Assembly: GCF_027587205.1 (NCBI RefSeq)
Contig: NZ_JAPDOD010000026.1
Location: forward strand, 62,001-126,000
Reading direction: 5' to 3'
Length of the DNA stretch: 64,000 nucleotides
Origin: Solirubrobacter ginsenosidimutans
GTDB lineage: Bacteria; Actinomycetota; Thermoleophilia; Solirubrobacterales; Solirubrobacteraceae
The position numbers were made by a program, and so were the translations under genes. The notes under the pieces were generated by a model. It made no database searches. It was not told the origin of the DNA and saw only the letters and a program-made list of their open reading frames with translations. Below are positions 26,002 to 33,845 of the stretch, in pieces (the first letter of the stretch is position 1; the number at the start of each line of letters is the position of its first letter).

Positions 26002-26046
26002 CTCGGTCACTCCATGTTCCCCGTTTTCGCTGCGACAATCGTGTCG

Positions 26047-26751
26047 GTGTACCGCGAGTTCGCTCCCCCACCCGATCTCGCGCCCTATGTGGCCTGCGTG
26101 TGGACGACCGTCCACCGCGGCGGCATGATCTTCCCGGACGGCTGCGTGGATCTCGTCTGGCACGGGACGCGCCTGGTCGTCGCCGGGCCCGCCACCGGGC
26201 CTGTGGATCCGTCGATCGCCGTCGGCGACCGCGTCTGGGGCGTGCGCTTCCGGCTCGGCCTCGCGGGTGCCGCGCTCGGCCTCCCCGCAGGCGAGCTCAC
26301 CGACTCGACGGTGCCGATCACGCAGGTCTGGGGCTCGTGGGTGGACGAGCGCGTCGCCCTCGGTGGCATGCCCGCGCTGCTCGAGATCGTGCGCGAGCGC
26401 CTGCACCTGGTCGAGATCGACCCGCTCGCCCGCGCCGCCGCACTGGGCATGGCCGGCCCCGGCGCGCGCGTCGACGCACTGGGCGCGGCACTCGGCGTCA
26501 GCGAGCGCCAGCTGCGCCGCCGCTTCACCGAGGCCGTCGGCTACGGCCCCAAGACGCTGGCGCGGATCCTGCGCTTCCAGCGGTTCCTGGCCCTGGCGGC
26601 CGACGGCGGCGAACTCGCCCGCCTCGCCCTGCTGGCGGGCTACGCCGACCAGGCCCACCTCACCCGCGAGACCCGCCGGCTCGCGGGCCGCACCCCGCTG
26701 GAGCTCGTCTCCTCCCGCGCGACGCCCGCGGGCGAACGCCTCGCGGTCTGA
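26047..26751 (+). CDS. AraC-family transcriptional regulator
   Basis: About 234 residues. The N-terminal part (YREFAPPPDLAPYVACVWTT, FPDGCVDLVW) is the domain common to many actinobacterial AraC regulators. Two C-terminal helix-turn-helix motifs follow: GAALGVSERQLRRRFTEAVGYGPK and LLAGYADQAHLTRETRRLAG. GTG 26047 is chosen because a GACAAT box ends seven bases before it and there is no Shine-Dalgarno; GTG 26041 or ATG 26013 are alternatives. The target is unknown; the small membrane protein gene diverges from it. Confidence 0.88.
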   Translation: MYREFAPPPDLAPYVACVWTTVHRGGMIFPDGCVDLVWHGTRLVVAGPATGPVDPSIAVGDRVWGVRFRLGLAGAALGLPAGELTDSTVPITQVWGSWVDERVALGGMPALLEIVRERLHLVEIDPLARAAALGMAGPGARVDALGAALGVSERQLRRRFTEAVGYGPKTLARILRFQRFLALAADGGELARLALLAGYADQAHLTRETRRLAGRTPLELVSSRATPAGERLAV

Positions 26752-26851
26752 CGCCGGGCATCGACTTTCTCGCGCTGTACTCGCGAAACTCGACGCTCGG
26801 TGGCCGATTCGTTCAAGCCGCCGGCGCGCTCGGCGCGTAGCGTCCGTCGCA

Positions 26852-27688
26852 ATGATCGATAAGGCGCAGGAGTACATCTGGACGACGGCTCGGGTCCTCG
26901 AGCAGCGGCGCTTCGAGTTCCTGTTCGGCACCAATGGCGACGCCGTGGCGATCAAGGCCGCGCTGGAGCCGTACAAGACCGCCGACGGCGGGTACGGGTT
27001 CGCGCTGGAGCCCGACGGGCGCGGCCCGACGAGCCAGCCGCCGCACATCTGGACCGCGCTCGAGGTGCTCGAGGAGCTCGGGGAGACCGACCCCGGCATC
27101 GGCGACCACATCCAGACACTGACCGCGCCCGACGGGGGCGTCCCGGTCGCGCTGCCGAGCCTCGAGCCGTGGCCGCGCGCGCCGTGGTGGGGCATCGGGA
27201 CCGAGGGGACGCTGCTCGCGACCGCGCTCCTGTACGCGCGGCTCCCCGGCGAGCACCCGTGGAAGGCGAACGCGGAGACGTTCTGCTGGACCGCGATCGC
27301 GGCGATCGAGAAGACCCATCCCTACGAGGTCGAGTCGGCGATCACGTTCCTCGACGCGGCGCCGGACCGCGAACGAGCGGCGCGCGAGGCCGAGCGCCTC
27401 GGGAAGCTCGTCCGCGAGCAGGGCCTGGTCGGCGTCCAGCCCGAGGGCTACTCGCCGGGCGAGATCCACCACCCGCACAACTTCGCGAAGTCCCCCGGCA
27501 GCCTCGCCCGCGCGTGGTTCAGCGACTCGGAGGTCGAGGCCAGCCTCGACCACCTCGAGAGCGAGCAGCGCGAACACGGCGGCTGGGAGATCACGTGGGC
27601 GCACTGGACGCCCGCGATCGCGATCGAGTGGAGCGGCCTGGTGACGATCGACGCCCTGAAGGTCCTCAGGGCGTACGGAAGGCTCTAA
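26852..27688 (+). CDS. Hypothetical alpha-toroid (prenyltransferase/squalene-cyclase-like repeat) protein
   Basis: A 278-residue soluble protein with repeated helical segments around YKTADGGYGFALEPDGR and EREHGGWEITW-type GG-W/Y motifs, similar to terpenoid-cyclase or prenyltransferase repeats. It lacks the DXDD or QW catalytic motifs, so it is probably not a cyclase. TAGCGT ends eight bases before ATG and there is no Shine-Dalgarno, so it looks leaderless. It is convergent with yebC. The bases between the AraC stop and this gene hold only the promoter. Confidence 0.65.
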   Translation: MIDKAQEYIWTTARVLEQRRFEFLFGTNGDAVAIKAALEPYKTADGGYGFALEPDGRGPTSQPPHIWTALEVLEELGETDPGIGDHIQTLTAPDGGVPVALPSLEPWPRAPWWGIGTEGTLLATALLYARLPGEHPWKANAETFCWTAIAAIEKTHPYEVESAITFLDAAPDRERAAREAERLGKLVREQGLVGVQPEGYSPGEIHHPHNFAKSPGSLARAWFSDSEVEASLDHLESEQREHGGWEITWAHWTPAIAIEWSGLVTIDALKVLRAYGRL

Positions 27689-27692
27689 AGAG

Positions 27693-28442
27693 CTAGCCCG
27701 CGACCCGCTCGAGGATCTCGGCGTCGACGTCGAAGTTGGCGTGCACCGTGTCGGTGTCGTCCAGGTCCTCGAGCGTGTCGATCAGCTTCATCAGCTTGAT
27801 CGCGCCGTCCTCGTCCAGCGGCACCAGCGTCTTCGGGCGCTGCATCACCTGCGACTCCACGACCTCGATCCCGGCGTCGACCAGTGCGGCGCGCATCGCG
27901 GTCAGGTCGGACGGCTCGCAGAGGATCTCGTAGACGTCGTCCTCGAGCACGATGTCCTCGGCGCCGGCGTCCAGCGCGGGCATCAGGTCGTCCTCGGAGT
28001 ACTTCTCGCCGTCGACCACGACGACGCCCTTCTTGTCGAACAGGTAGGCCACCGAGCCGGGCTCACCGAGGTTGCCGCCGTGCTTGGCGAACGCGTGGCG
28101 GATCTCTGACCCGGTGCGGTTGCGGTTGTCCGTGAACGCCTCGACCAGCATCGCGACGCCGCCGGGCCCGTAGCCCTCGTACATCACGGCTTCCATCGTG
28201 TCGGCGTCGGCGCCCGCGCCGGTGCCCTTGGCGATCGCGCGCTCGATGTTGTCCTTGGGCATCGAGGCGTCCTTGGCCTTCTGGACGGCGAGACCGAGGG
28301 CGGCATTGCCCACGACGTCGCCCCCGCCTTCCTTGGCGGCGACGGTGATCGCCCGCGCGAGCTTCGTGAACAACTTGCCACGGCGGGAATCGACGATCGC
28401 CTTCTTGTGCTTGATCCCCGCCCATTTCGAATGACCGGCCAT
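27693..28442 (-). CDS. yebC: YebC/PmpR-family regulatory protein
   Basis: A 249-residue three-domain protein of the YebC/TACO1 family, linked to translation of proline-rich stretches and to transcription control. It begins MAGHSKWAGIKHKKAIVDSR, contains KDNIERAIAKGTG, YEGYGPGGVAMLVE and TDNRNRTGSEIRHAF, all conserved. ATG 28442 is preceded by TAGACT eight bases away and has no Shine-Dalgarno, so it is probably leaderless. In many bacteria it adjoins ruvC; here it is about 2.9 kb away. Confidence 0.95.
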   Translation of the reverse strand: MAGHSKWAGIKHKKAIVDSRRGKLFTKLARAITVAAKEGGGDVVGNAALGLAVQKAKDASMPKDNIERAIAKGTGAGADADTMEAVMYEGYGPGGVAMLVEAFTDNRNRTGSEIRHAFAKHGGNLGEPGSVAYLFDKKGVVVVDGEKYSEDDLMPALDAGAEDIVLEDDVYEILCEPSDLTAMRAALVDAGIEVVESQVMQRPKTLVPLDEDGAIKLMKLIDTLEDLDDTDTVHANFDVDAEILERVAG

Positions 28443-28589
28443 GGCTGAGGAGTCTAGACGGAGAAAAGCCGCCACATCCCGTCGCCACCTCCCGTCCAAG
28501 GGGCAGACAACGCCGGCGACCTAGGGGTTCTTCCCCACCCCGTTTAGACCGCGCCGCGCGTCCCTGACGACGAACAAGGAGCGCTCCCC

Positions 28590-30668
28590 GTGCCGGCTGC
28601 CCCAGCCGGTCGCGCCCTGCTGCCAGCGCGCAGCAGGGCCGACCTCCCCTACCCACACAACGCCACGCGGCGAGGCTTCATGCTGGGCTCGAGCGCCCTG
28701 CTCGCGAGCGTGCTGCTGCACCGGAGCGCCCCGATGGCCGCCGCGCAGTCGAAGCCCTGGGACGACGTCGCGTACTGGGCGTTCGCCGATCGCATGCAGG
28801 ACCAGCTCGACCGGCACTGGGACGGGCGCTACTACACGCCGACGAAGGCGACGGTCAACTCGAACCTCCTCCTCACCCACGCCGCCGCCGCGCTGGCCGG
28901 GCACGACGGACCGGCGCGCCGCGACGATCGCGCGAAGACGCTGATCAAGGCGCTGTGCGAGGGCCCGGCGTGGGTGACGAAGCCCACCGACAGCAGCCAG
29001 GGCCACAAGCCGGGCTGGCGCGACGGGATCGCGGGCGGCGGGATCCAGCACCTCGTGGTCGACACCGAGATCGCCTGGCCGCTGATGATCGCGTGGCAGG
29101 CGCGCGACGCGCTCGGCCTCGACCAGGCCACCGCGGACCTGATCGCCGACCGCATCATCAGCACCACCAAGGGCAGCTTCTGGAAGTGGCCGACGCTGCG
29201 GCTGAACCAGATCAACTGGTACACGCGGATGTATGTCGCTGCCGCGACCGTGGGCGGCGACCGCAAGGACCTGCAGAACCAGCTGCTCGAGCAGGTCCGG
29301 CGCTTCGTGGACGGTGTGCGCAAGCCGATGGCCGGCGCGACGGTCTCAAACCTCGGCGGCGGGTACCGCTTCCACTACCTCCCGGGCGCGGTGGAGCGGC
29401 ATAAGTACAACCTGGACAGCGCCGAGTACGCGAACATCGTCCTCGGGTTCCTCGTCGCCTACAAGCAGGCGCGCGACGCCGGGATGCCGCCGCTTGACTC
29501 CGCGCGCGCCGAGGTCGTGCGCGCGTGGTCGGAGCGCGTCTTGTCGGGCTACTGGACCCACGCCGGATACCTGAACTGGGACACCGGGCTCGGGTTCAAG
29601 CGCTGGCACCAGGGCAAGAAGCTCGGGCTCTCCCAGGCGGCGCTGCTGGGCATCGCGGTCTGCCCGGAGCTCGCCCCCAACCAGTCGTGGGCCAAGCACC
29701 TGCTCGACCGCGGCTTCGAGCTCTTCGACCGCTGGACGCAGCGCGACCGCGGCCTCCCGCCCGCCAACGCGTTCTCGGTGCCGTCGATCGACGACGACGA
29801 GGCCTCGCAGGTGCTCGCCGCGGCGCGCGTGCAGGCCAATGCCGCGCAGGCGGTGCTCTACGGGCTGGGCAAGGCACGCAGCGAGGAGCCGCCGCCGCTG
29901 TACGCCTACGACCCCGACGTCGGCCGGCTGGCGATCACCACGCCCACCTACAACACCGCGATCGTCGCCGTCTCGCGCGATGCGTTCCCGTACGGCGGGG
30001 TCGACATCGCCCGGCTCTTCGACGGCCAGCAGGACGTCGCCGGCGGGGTCGGCGGGCGCCCGCCCGCGTCCTTCGGGGTCGTGGTGCGCAGCGGCGGCAA
30101 GATGATCGCGGCCTCCCAGCACGCGGTCGCGGGCGGAAGCACCGACCCGCTCGAGCTGCTCGAGGCGCCGCGCGGCATCGGCAACAACCCGCAGCCGTTC
30201 CCGCACCGCCCCTACGCGGGCGCCTTCAAGATGCTGCGCGTGCGTGGCACCGCACGTGCCAACGGGATCGCGATCCAGACGACGCACCGGTTCGAGGCGA
30301 CCTTCATCGAGACCGAATGGCGCGTCACCGGCGCCGGCGGGAAGGTCATCGAGGCGATCTTCCCGAGCTGGGGCTCGCGCGCGAAGGTCACCGCCGTCAA
30401 CCGGCGGGGCGAGCGGCGCGCCGTCACCGACGGGATGTCGCTGCGTGACGTCGACTGGTTCCACGTCGAGAGCGAGCAGACCGGCTACGTGGTCGTGGTC
30501 GAGGGCGGAAAGAGCGCGACCAAGCCCCGGCCGAGCAAGCAGTCGAGCGCTCCCAAGCCGGGCCCGACGCTGACGATCCGGGCCAGCGGGACCACGATCA
30601 AGGCCAGGATCGCGCCCGCCAAGACGGTGGACGAGGCGCGCGCGATCGCGGTTCAACTGGTCGGCTGA
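28590..30668 (+). CDS. Tat-exported large protein, heparinase/lyase-like architecture
   Basis: 692 residues from GTG 28590, with AAGGAG eight bases upstream. A twin-arginine signal, ATRRGFMLGSSALLASVLL, with cleavage probably near MAAAQS (about residue 55), sends it out of the cell folded. About 380 residues of helical-toroid-like sequence follow (WPTLRLNQINWYTRMYVAA, AEYANIVLGFLVAYKQAR). A beta-rich C-terminal half comes next. This layout recalls polysaccharide lyases and glycan hydrolases, but no catalytic motif is recognised. It ends six bases before a long perfect hairpin. The function is inferred only from architecture. Confidence 0.72.
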   Translation: MPAAPAGRALLPARSRADLPYPHNATRRGFMLGSSALLASVLLHRSAPMAAAQSKPWDDVAYWAFADRMQDQLDRHWDGRYYTPTKATVNSNLLLTHAAAALAGHDGPARRDDRAKTLIKALCEGPAWVTKPTDSSQGHKPGWRDGIAGGGIQHLVVDTEIAWPLMIAWQARDALGLDQATADLIADRIISTTKGSFWKWPTLRLNQINWYTRMYVAAATVGGDRKDLQNQLLEQVRRFVDGVRKPMAGATVSNLGGGYRFHYLPGAVERHKYNLDSAEYANIVLGFLVAYKQARDAGMPPLDSARAEVVRAWSERVLSGYWTHAGYLNWDTGLGFKRWHQGKKLGLSQAALLGIAVCPELAPNQSWAKHLLDRGFELFDRWTQRDRGLPPANAFSVPSIDDDEASQVLAAARVQANAAQAVLYGLGKARSEEPPPLYAYDPDVGRLAITTPTYNTAIVAVSRDAFPYGGVDIARLFDGQQDVAGGVGGRPPASFGVVVRSGGKMIAASQHAVAGGSTDPLELLEAPRGIGNNPQPFPHRPYAGAFKMLRVRGTARANGIAIQTTHRFEATFIETEWRVTGAGGKVIEAIFPSWGSRAKVTAVNRRGERRAVTDGMSLRDVDWFHVESEQTGYVVVVEGGKSATKPRPSKQSSAPKPGPTLTIRASGTTIKARIAPAKTVDEARAIAVQLVG

Positions 30669-30673
30669 CGCGC

Positions 30674-30716
30674 GAGCGTGCACTTCCTCGGGCTCAGGCC
30701 GAGGAAGTGCACGCTC
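30674..30716. repeat. 18-bp perfect inverted repeat between convergent genes
   Basis: The arms GAGCGTGCACTTCCTCGG (30674-30691) and its exact complement (30699-30716) flank a seven-base loop. No T-run follows on either strand. It lies between the stop of the exported protein and the stop of the sigma-factor fusion, so it may act as a bidirectional terminator or RNA-stabilising hairpin. Confidence 0.85.
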
Positions 30717-30725
30717 GGTGGTGTG

Positions 30726-32114
30726 TCAGCCGGCGGGAGTCGCGGTCGGCGTGTCGGTTGCGGTCGGGGACGCGGTCGGCGTCTCGACCGGAGCGGCGCT
30801 CGGCGTGGGTGTCGGAGCGGGCGGCTCCGGCGTGGCCGTGGCCGTCGGGACCGGGGTCGCGGTCGGGGCCGGGGTCGGAGCGGCCGTCGGGACCGGCGTC
30901 GCGGTCGGCGCCGGCCGCACGATCCCCTTGCGCGGCGGGGAGGTGGGATTGGGGATGTGGTACGCCGCGATCGTGAGCTTCGACAGGGCGAGCGCGCGCT
31001 GGCTGCTGCCCTTCGGTTGCTTGCGGAACTTCGCGAGCAGGGCCTGCATGCGCTGTGTCTCGGCCGGTGTGGGATTGCTCCGGTCGAACGCACGCATCGC
31101 GTAGCGGAGCCGCCGGGTCTCGGACAGGGTGAAGATCGCGCTGTGCGCGATCGGGCGCTTGGCCGGACGCGCGTGCTTGACCTTCGTCCTCGCCGTCGCC
31201 GTCGGGGTCGACGCGGCCGCCACCACGAAGTGGGGCGCGTCGGCGGCCGCAGTCTTCGGCGCGGGCTCGCGCTTGTGGGACGTCGGGCGCGCGGCCTGGA
31301 CGACGATCTCCGGATCGACGGACGCGAGCTGCGGCACGCGGCGCTCATGCACCGCCAGCTCGGGCACGGCGACCGCGCCGCCGCCCACGACGAGCGCGCA
31401 GCACGCGCCCACCGCGACCTTCTGCACGCCCGCGAGCCCGCCGCCGCCGAGCAGTTGCGCGACGACGCCCCACGGACTCCACCCCGCCAGCCGGCGCAGG
31501 CGCGACGGGGTCGTGCGCAGGTCGCGCTGGTAGGCGCGGCAGTCCGAGCAGGACCACAGGTGCCGGCGCGCGATCTCGCTCGCCCGCACCCCGGCCGAGG
31601 CGGCCTCGTCCAGCGCCGAGCACACCGACGTGCAGGCGGTCTCGCGCGCGGCCGCGGTACGGCGCAGGTTCTCGCGCGCCCGGGCGAGCAGCGAGCGGGT
31701 CGTCTCGACCGTCGTCTGCAGCCGCCCCGCGACCTCCTCGTGCGAGAGCCCGTCGATTGCGCTCATCACCAGCACCGAACGCTGGCGGTCGGGCAGCCGG
31801 TGGATGTCGCCCAGCAGGGCGCGGGCCTCGGCCCGGCGGGCGAGCTCGTCGGGCAGCTGCGCGCTCAGGGCGGGGACGCCGTCGAGCTCGACGTCGCCGA
31901 CGGGGCGGGTGCGCCCGCGGCGCAGCTCGTCCACGCACGCGTTGTGCACGAGCCGCAGCAGCCACGCGCGCGGCTCGAGTGGCACCACCCCCGCGCGCAG
32001 TGCCGTGTGCACGCGCAGGAACACGTCCTGCAGCACGTCGTCGGTCTCGTGCCCGGAGGCGTACAGGATCCGCGCAGCCTGGCGGCGCAAGGCGGGGCGG
32101 TGGCGTTCATACAT
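30726..32114 (-). CDS. ECF sigma factor fused to a zinc-finger, membrane anchor and Pro/Thr-rich tail
   Basis: 462 residues. Sigma region 2 spans about 1-60 (SGHETDDVLQDVFLRVHTAL), and region 4 about 95-155 (LPDRQRSVLVMSAIDGLSHEEVAG). A zinc-finger-like HLWSCSDCRAY (about 190) follows, as in anti-sigma factors. One membrane helix lies near 230 (VAVGACCALVVGGGAVAV). The outer part is about 210 residues and ends in many PTATPVPTA-type repeats. A sigma and anti-sigma function in one chain is suggested. ATG 32114 is the only canonical start, though sigma-like sequence continues about 20 codons upstream. It is convergent with the Tat-exported protein. Confidence 0.85.
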   Translation of the reverse strand: MYERHRPALRRQAARILYASGHETDDVLQDVFLRVHTALRAGVVPLEPRAWLLRLVHNACVDELRRGRTRPVGDVELDGVPALSAQLPDELARRAEARALLGDIHRLPDRQRSVLVMSAIDGLSHEEVAGRLQTTVETTRSLLARARENLRRTAAARETACTSVCSALDEAASAGVRASEIARRHLWSCSDCRAYQRDLRTTPSRLRRLAGWSPWGVVAQLLGGGGLAGVQKVAVGACCALVVGGGAVAVPELAVHERRVPQLASVDPEIVVQAARPTSHKREPAPKTAAADAPHFVVAAASTPTATARTKVKHARPAKRPIAHSAIFTLSETRRLRYAMRAFDRSNPTPAETQRMQALLAKFRKQPKGSSQRALALSKLTIAAYHIPNPTSPPRKGIVRPAPTATPVPTAAPTPAPTATPVPTATATPEPPAPTPTPSAAPVETPTASPTATDTPTATPAG

Positions 32115-32302
32115 GACCGCGAGCGACTCCTCGTCGCCCGCGGCGAATCGCGCGAGGAGGGCGCGGTCCTCTAGAGATGGGGAGATGGCGGTATGCAGGT
32201 GGGAGTTCGGCCGGCGTCGATGGTGCAGACGTGGAGCTATCGACTATGTGTCGCCTCTTCTTGGTTCCTTACATACCTTCCGCAACATATTCTGTGGGAG
32301 AA

Positions 32303-32950
32303 ATGCGTTCCGGAGAGCGTGCCGCCCGCGCCGCGGCCTACGAGCGCGCCCGGCCGGAGATCCTCGAGCACGTTCCGCGCAGCGCCCGGCGCGTGCTCGA
32401 TCTCGGATGCGCGACCGGCACGACCGGCGCCGCGCTCAAGCAGCGCCAGGCCGTCGAGGTCGTCGGCGTCGAGCTCGAGCCCGACTACGCGCGCGAGGCC
32501 GCGACCCGCCTGGACCAGGTGCTCACCGCCGACGTGGAGAGCGCCGCTCCCGACGGCCGCTTCGACGTCCTGATCGCGGCCGACATCCTCGAGCACCTCA
32601 AGGACCCGTGGGGCACGCTGAAGCGCTACAGCGCCCTGCTCGAACCCGGCGCCACGGTGATCGTGAGCCTCCCCAACGTCGCCCACTGGAGCACCTACGC
32701 CCACCTCGCCCGCGGGTCCTGGCCGCGCAAGCCCGAGGGGATCTTCGACGCCACCCACCTGCGCTGGTTCACGTTGCGCGACGCCAACGACCTCCTCCGA
32801 CAGGCCGGCCTGACGCCGCAGACCGTCGTGCGCCGCGGGTGGATCTACACGCGCGGATCGCGCCTGGACGTCATCGCCCCGCCGCTGCTCAAAGTCCCGG
32901 GCATCCGCACGCTGATCACCTTCCAGCACATCATCACCGCCGTTCTCTGA
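32303..32950 (+). CDS. Class I SAM-dependent methyltransferase
   Basis: 215 residues from ATG 32303; the frame is open from 32177 but the conserved domain begins only here. Motif I is RVLDLGCATGTTG (about 30), followed by VVGVELEPDY and the acidic IAADILEHLKDP. The sequence LLEPGATVIVSLPNVAHW follows, typical of the UbiE/Methyltransf_23 group acting on polysaccharide or lipid precursors. An AT-richer stretch with TTGGTT lies upstream. The MarR-GNAT gene follows, its operator covering this stop codon. Confidence 0.88.
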   Translation: MRSGERAARAAAYERARPEILEHVPRSARRVLDLGCATGTTGAALKQRQAVEVVGVELEPDYAREAATRLDQVLTADVESAAPDGRFDVLIAADILEHLKDPWGTLKRYSALLEPGATVIVSLPNVAHWSTYAHLARGSWPRKPEGIFDATHLRWFTLRDANDLLRQAGLTPQTVVRRGWIYTRGSRLDVIAPPLLKVPGIRTLITFQHIITAVL

Positions 32951-32963
32951 CTATAGTCAGAGA
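32944..32963. promoter_or_regulatory. 20-bp operator palindrome of the MarR-GNAT gene
   Basis: TCTCTGACTATAGTCAGAGA is a perfect palindrome ending one base before the ATG at 32965. It contains a TATAGT -10 box (32952-32957) placing the transcript start at the ATG. A repressor bound here would block its own promoter. Confidence 0.75.
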
Positions 32964-32964
32964 T

Positions 32965-33792
32965 ATGCAGATCGAGTCTGTCCGTTCCTTCAATCGCACC
33001 GTCACCGAGCGGATCGGTGCCCTGCAGGACTCCTATCTCGCCTCCAATCGCCCGCTCGGGGCCGATCGCGTGCTGTGGGAGATCGGCGACGGCACGGACC
33101 TGCGCACGCTCCGCACGCGGCTCGGCCTCGACTCCGGCTACCTCAGCCGCCTGATCGCCTCGCTCCAGCGTGAGGGGCTCGTCGAGACCGCGCCGGGCGA
33201 GGACAAGCGCGTCCGCGCGGTCACGCTGACCGAGGCCGGCCGGGCCGAGCGCGCGAGCCTGGACCGCTGGAGCGACGAGCTCGCCCAGGCGCTGCTCGCC
33301 CCCTTGAGTGCCGCGCAGCGCGACCGGCTCGTCGAGGCGATGGCGACCGTCGAGCGGCTGCTCACCGCCGGGCTGGTGCAGATCGCCGCCGAGGATCCGG
33401 CGAGCGCGGACGCGCGGCGCTGTCTCGCCGCGTACTACGAGGAGCTCGACGCGCGCTTCGACGGCGGCTTCGAGGCCGCCAAGACGCTGCCGAGCGACGA
33501 CGCCCTCTTCCTCGTCGCCCGCCTGCGCGGCGAGCCCGTCGGCTGCGGCGCGATCAAGACCGCGACGGGCGACATCAAGCGCATGTGGGTCTCCCCCGCG
33601 GCCCGTGGGCTCGGTCTCGGGCGGCGGATGCTGAGCGAGCTCGAGCGCTATTCGGAGACCGGCACCGCCCGCCTGGAGACCAACCGCAGCCTCACGGAGG
33701 CGATCGGGCTCTACCGCGCCGCGGGCTACGAGGAGGTCGCGCCCTTCAACGACGAGCCCTACGCCCACCACTGGTTCGGCAAGCGCCTCTGA
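32965..33792 (+). CDS. MarR regulator-GNAT acetyltransferase fusion
   Basis: 275 residues. The first 145 form a MarR winged helix (LRTLRTRLGLDSGYLSRLIASL, then REGLVETAPGEDKRVRAVTLT). The rest is a GNAT domain with the acetyl-CoA loop SPAARGLGLGRRML and the C-terminal IGLYRAAGYEEVAPF. Such fusions are a known actinobacterial architecture in which an acetyltransferase may be controlled with, or may modify, a regulator's ligand. A palindrome with the -10 box directly before ATG implies leaderless, autoregulated expression. Confidence 0.92.
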   Translation: MQIESVRSFNRTVTERIGALQDSYLASNRPLGADRVLWEIGDGTDLRTLRTRLGLDSGYLSRLIASLQREGLVETAPGEDKRVRAVTLTEAGRAERASLDRWSDELAQALLAPLSAAQRDRLVEAMATVERLLTAGLVQIAAEDPASADARRCLAAYYEELDARFDGGFEAAKTLPSDDALFLVARLRGEPVGCGAIKTATGDIKRMWVSPAARGLGLGRRMLSELERYSETGTARLETNRSLTEAIGLYRAAGYEEVAPFNDEPYAHHWFGKRL

Positions 33793-33836
33793 TAAGCGGG
33801 GGGTTCCGGGGGGCGGCAGCCCCCCGGTGATTATCC
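33792..33836 (+). terminator. Hairpin terminator after the MarR-GNAT gene
   Basis: CCGGGGGG/CCCCCCGG forms an eight-bp GC stem with a six-base loop, flanked by GATAA and TTATC that can extend it. A proper T-run is missing. The 3' end also carries TATCCT, a -10-like box eight bases before the next ATG at 33846. Confidence 0.55.
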
Positions 33837-33845
33837 TGCGGCGCC

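Noticed and set aside
26852..27688. Squalene or terpene cyclase
   Set aside because: Only toroid-like repeats are visible. The catalytic DXDD and full QW motifs are missing.
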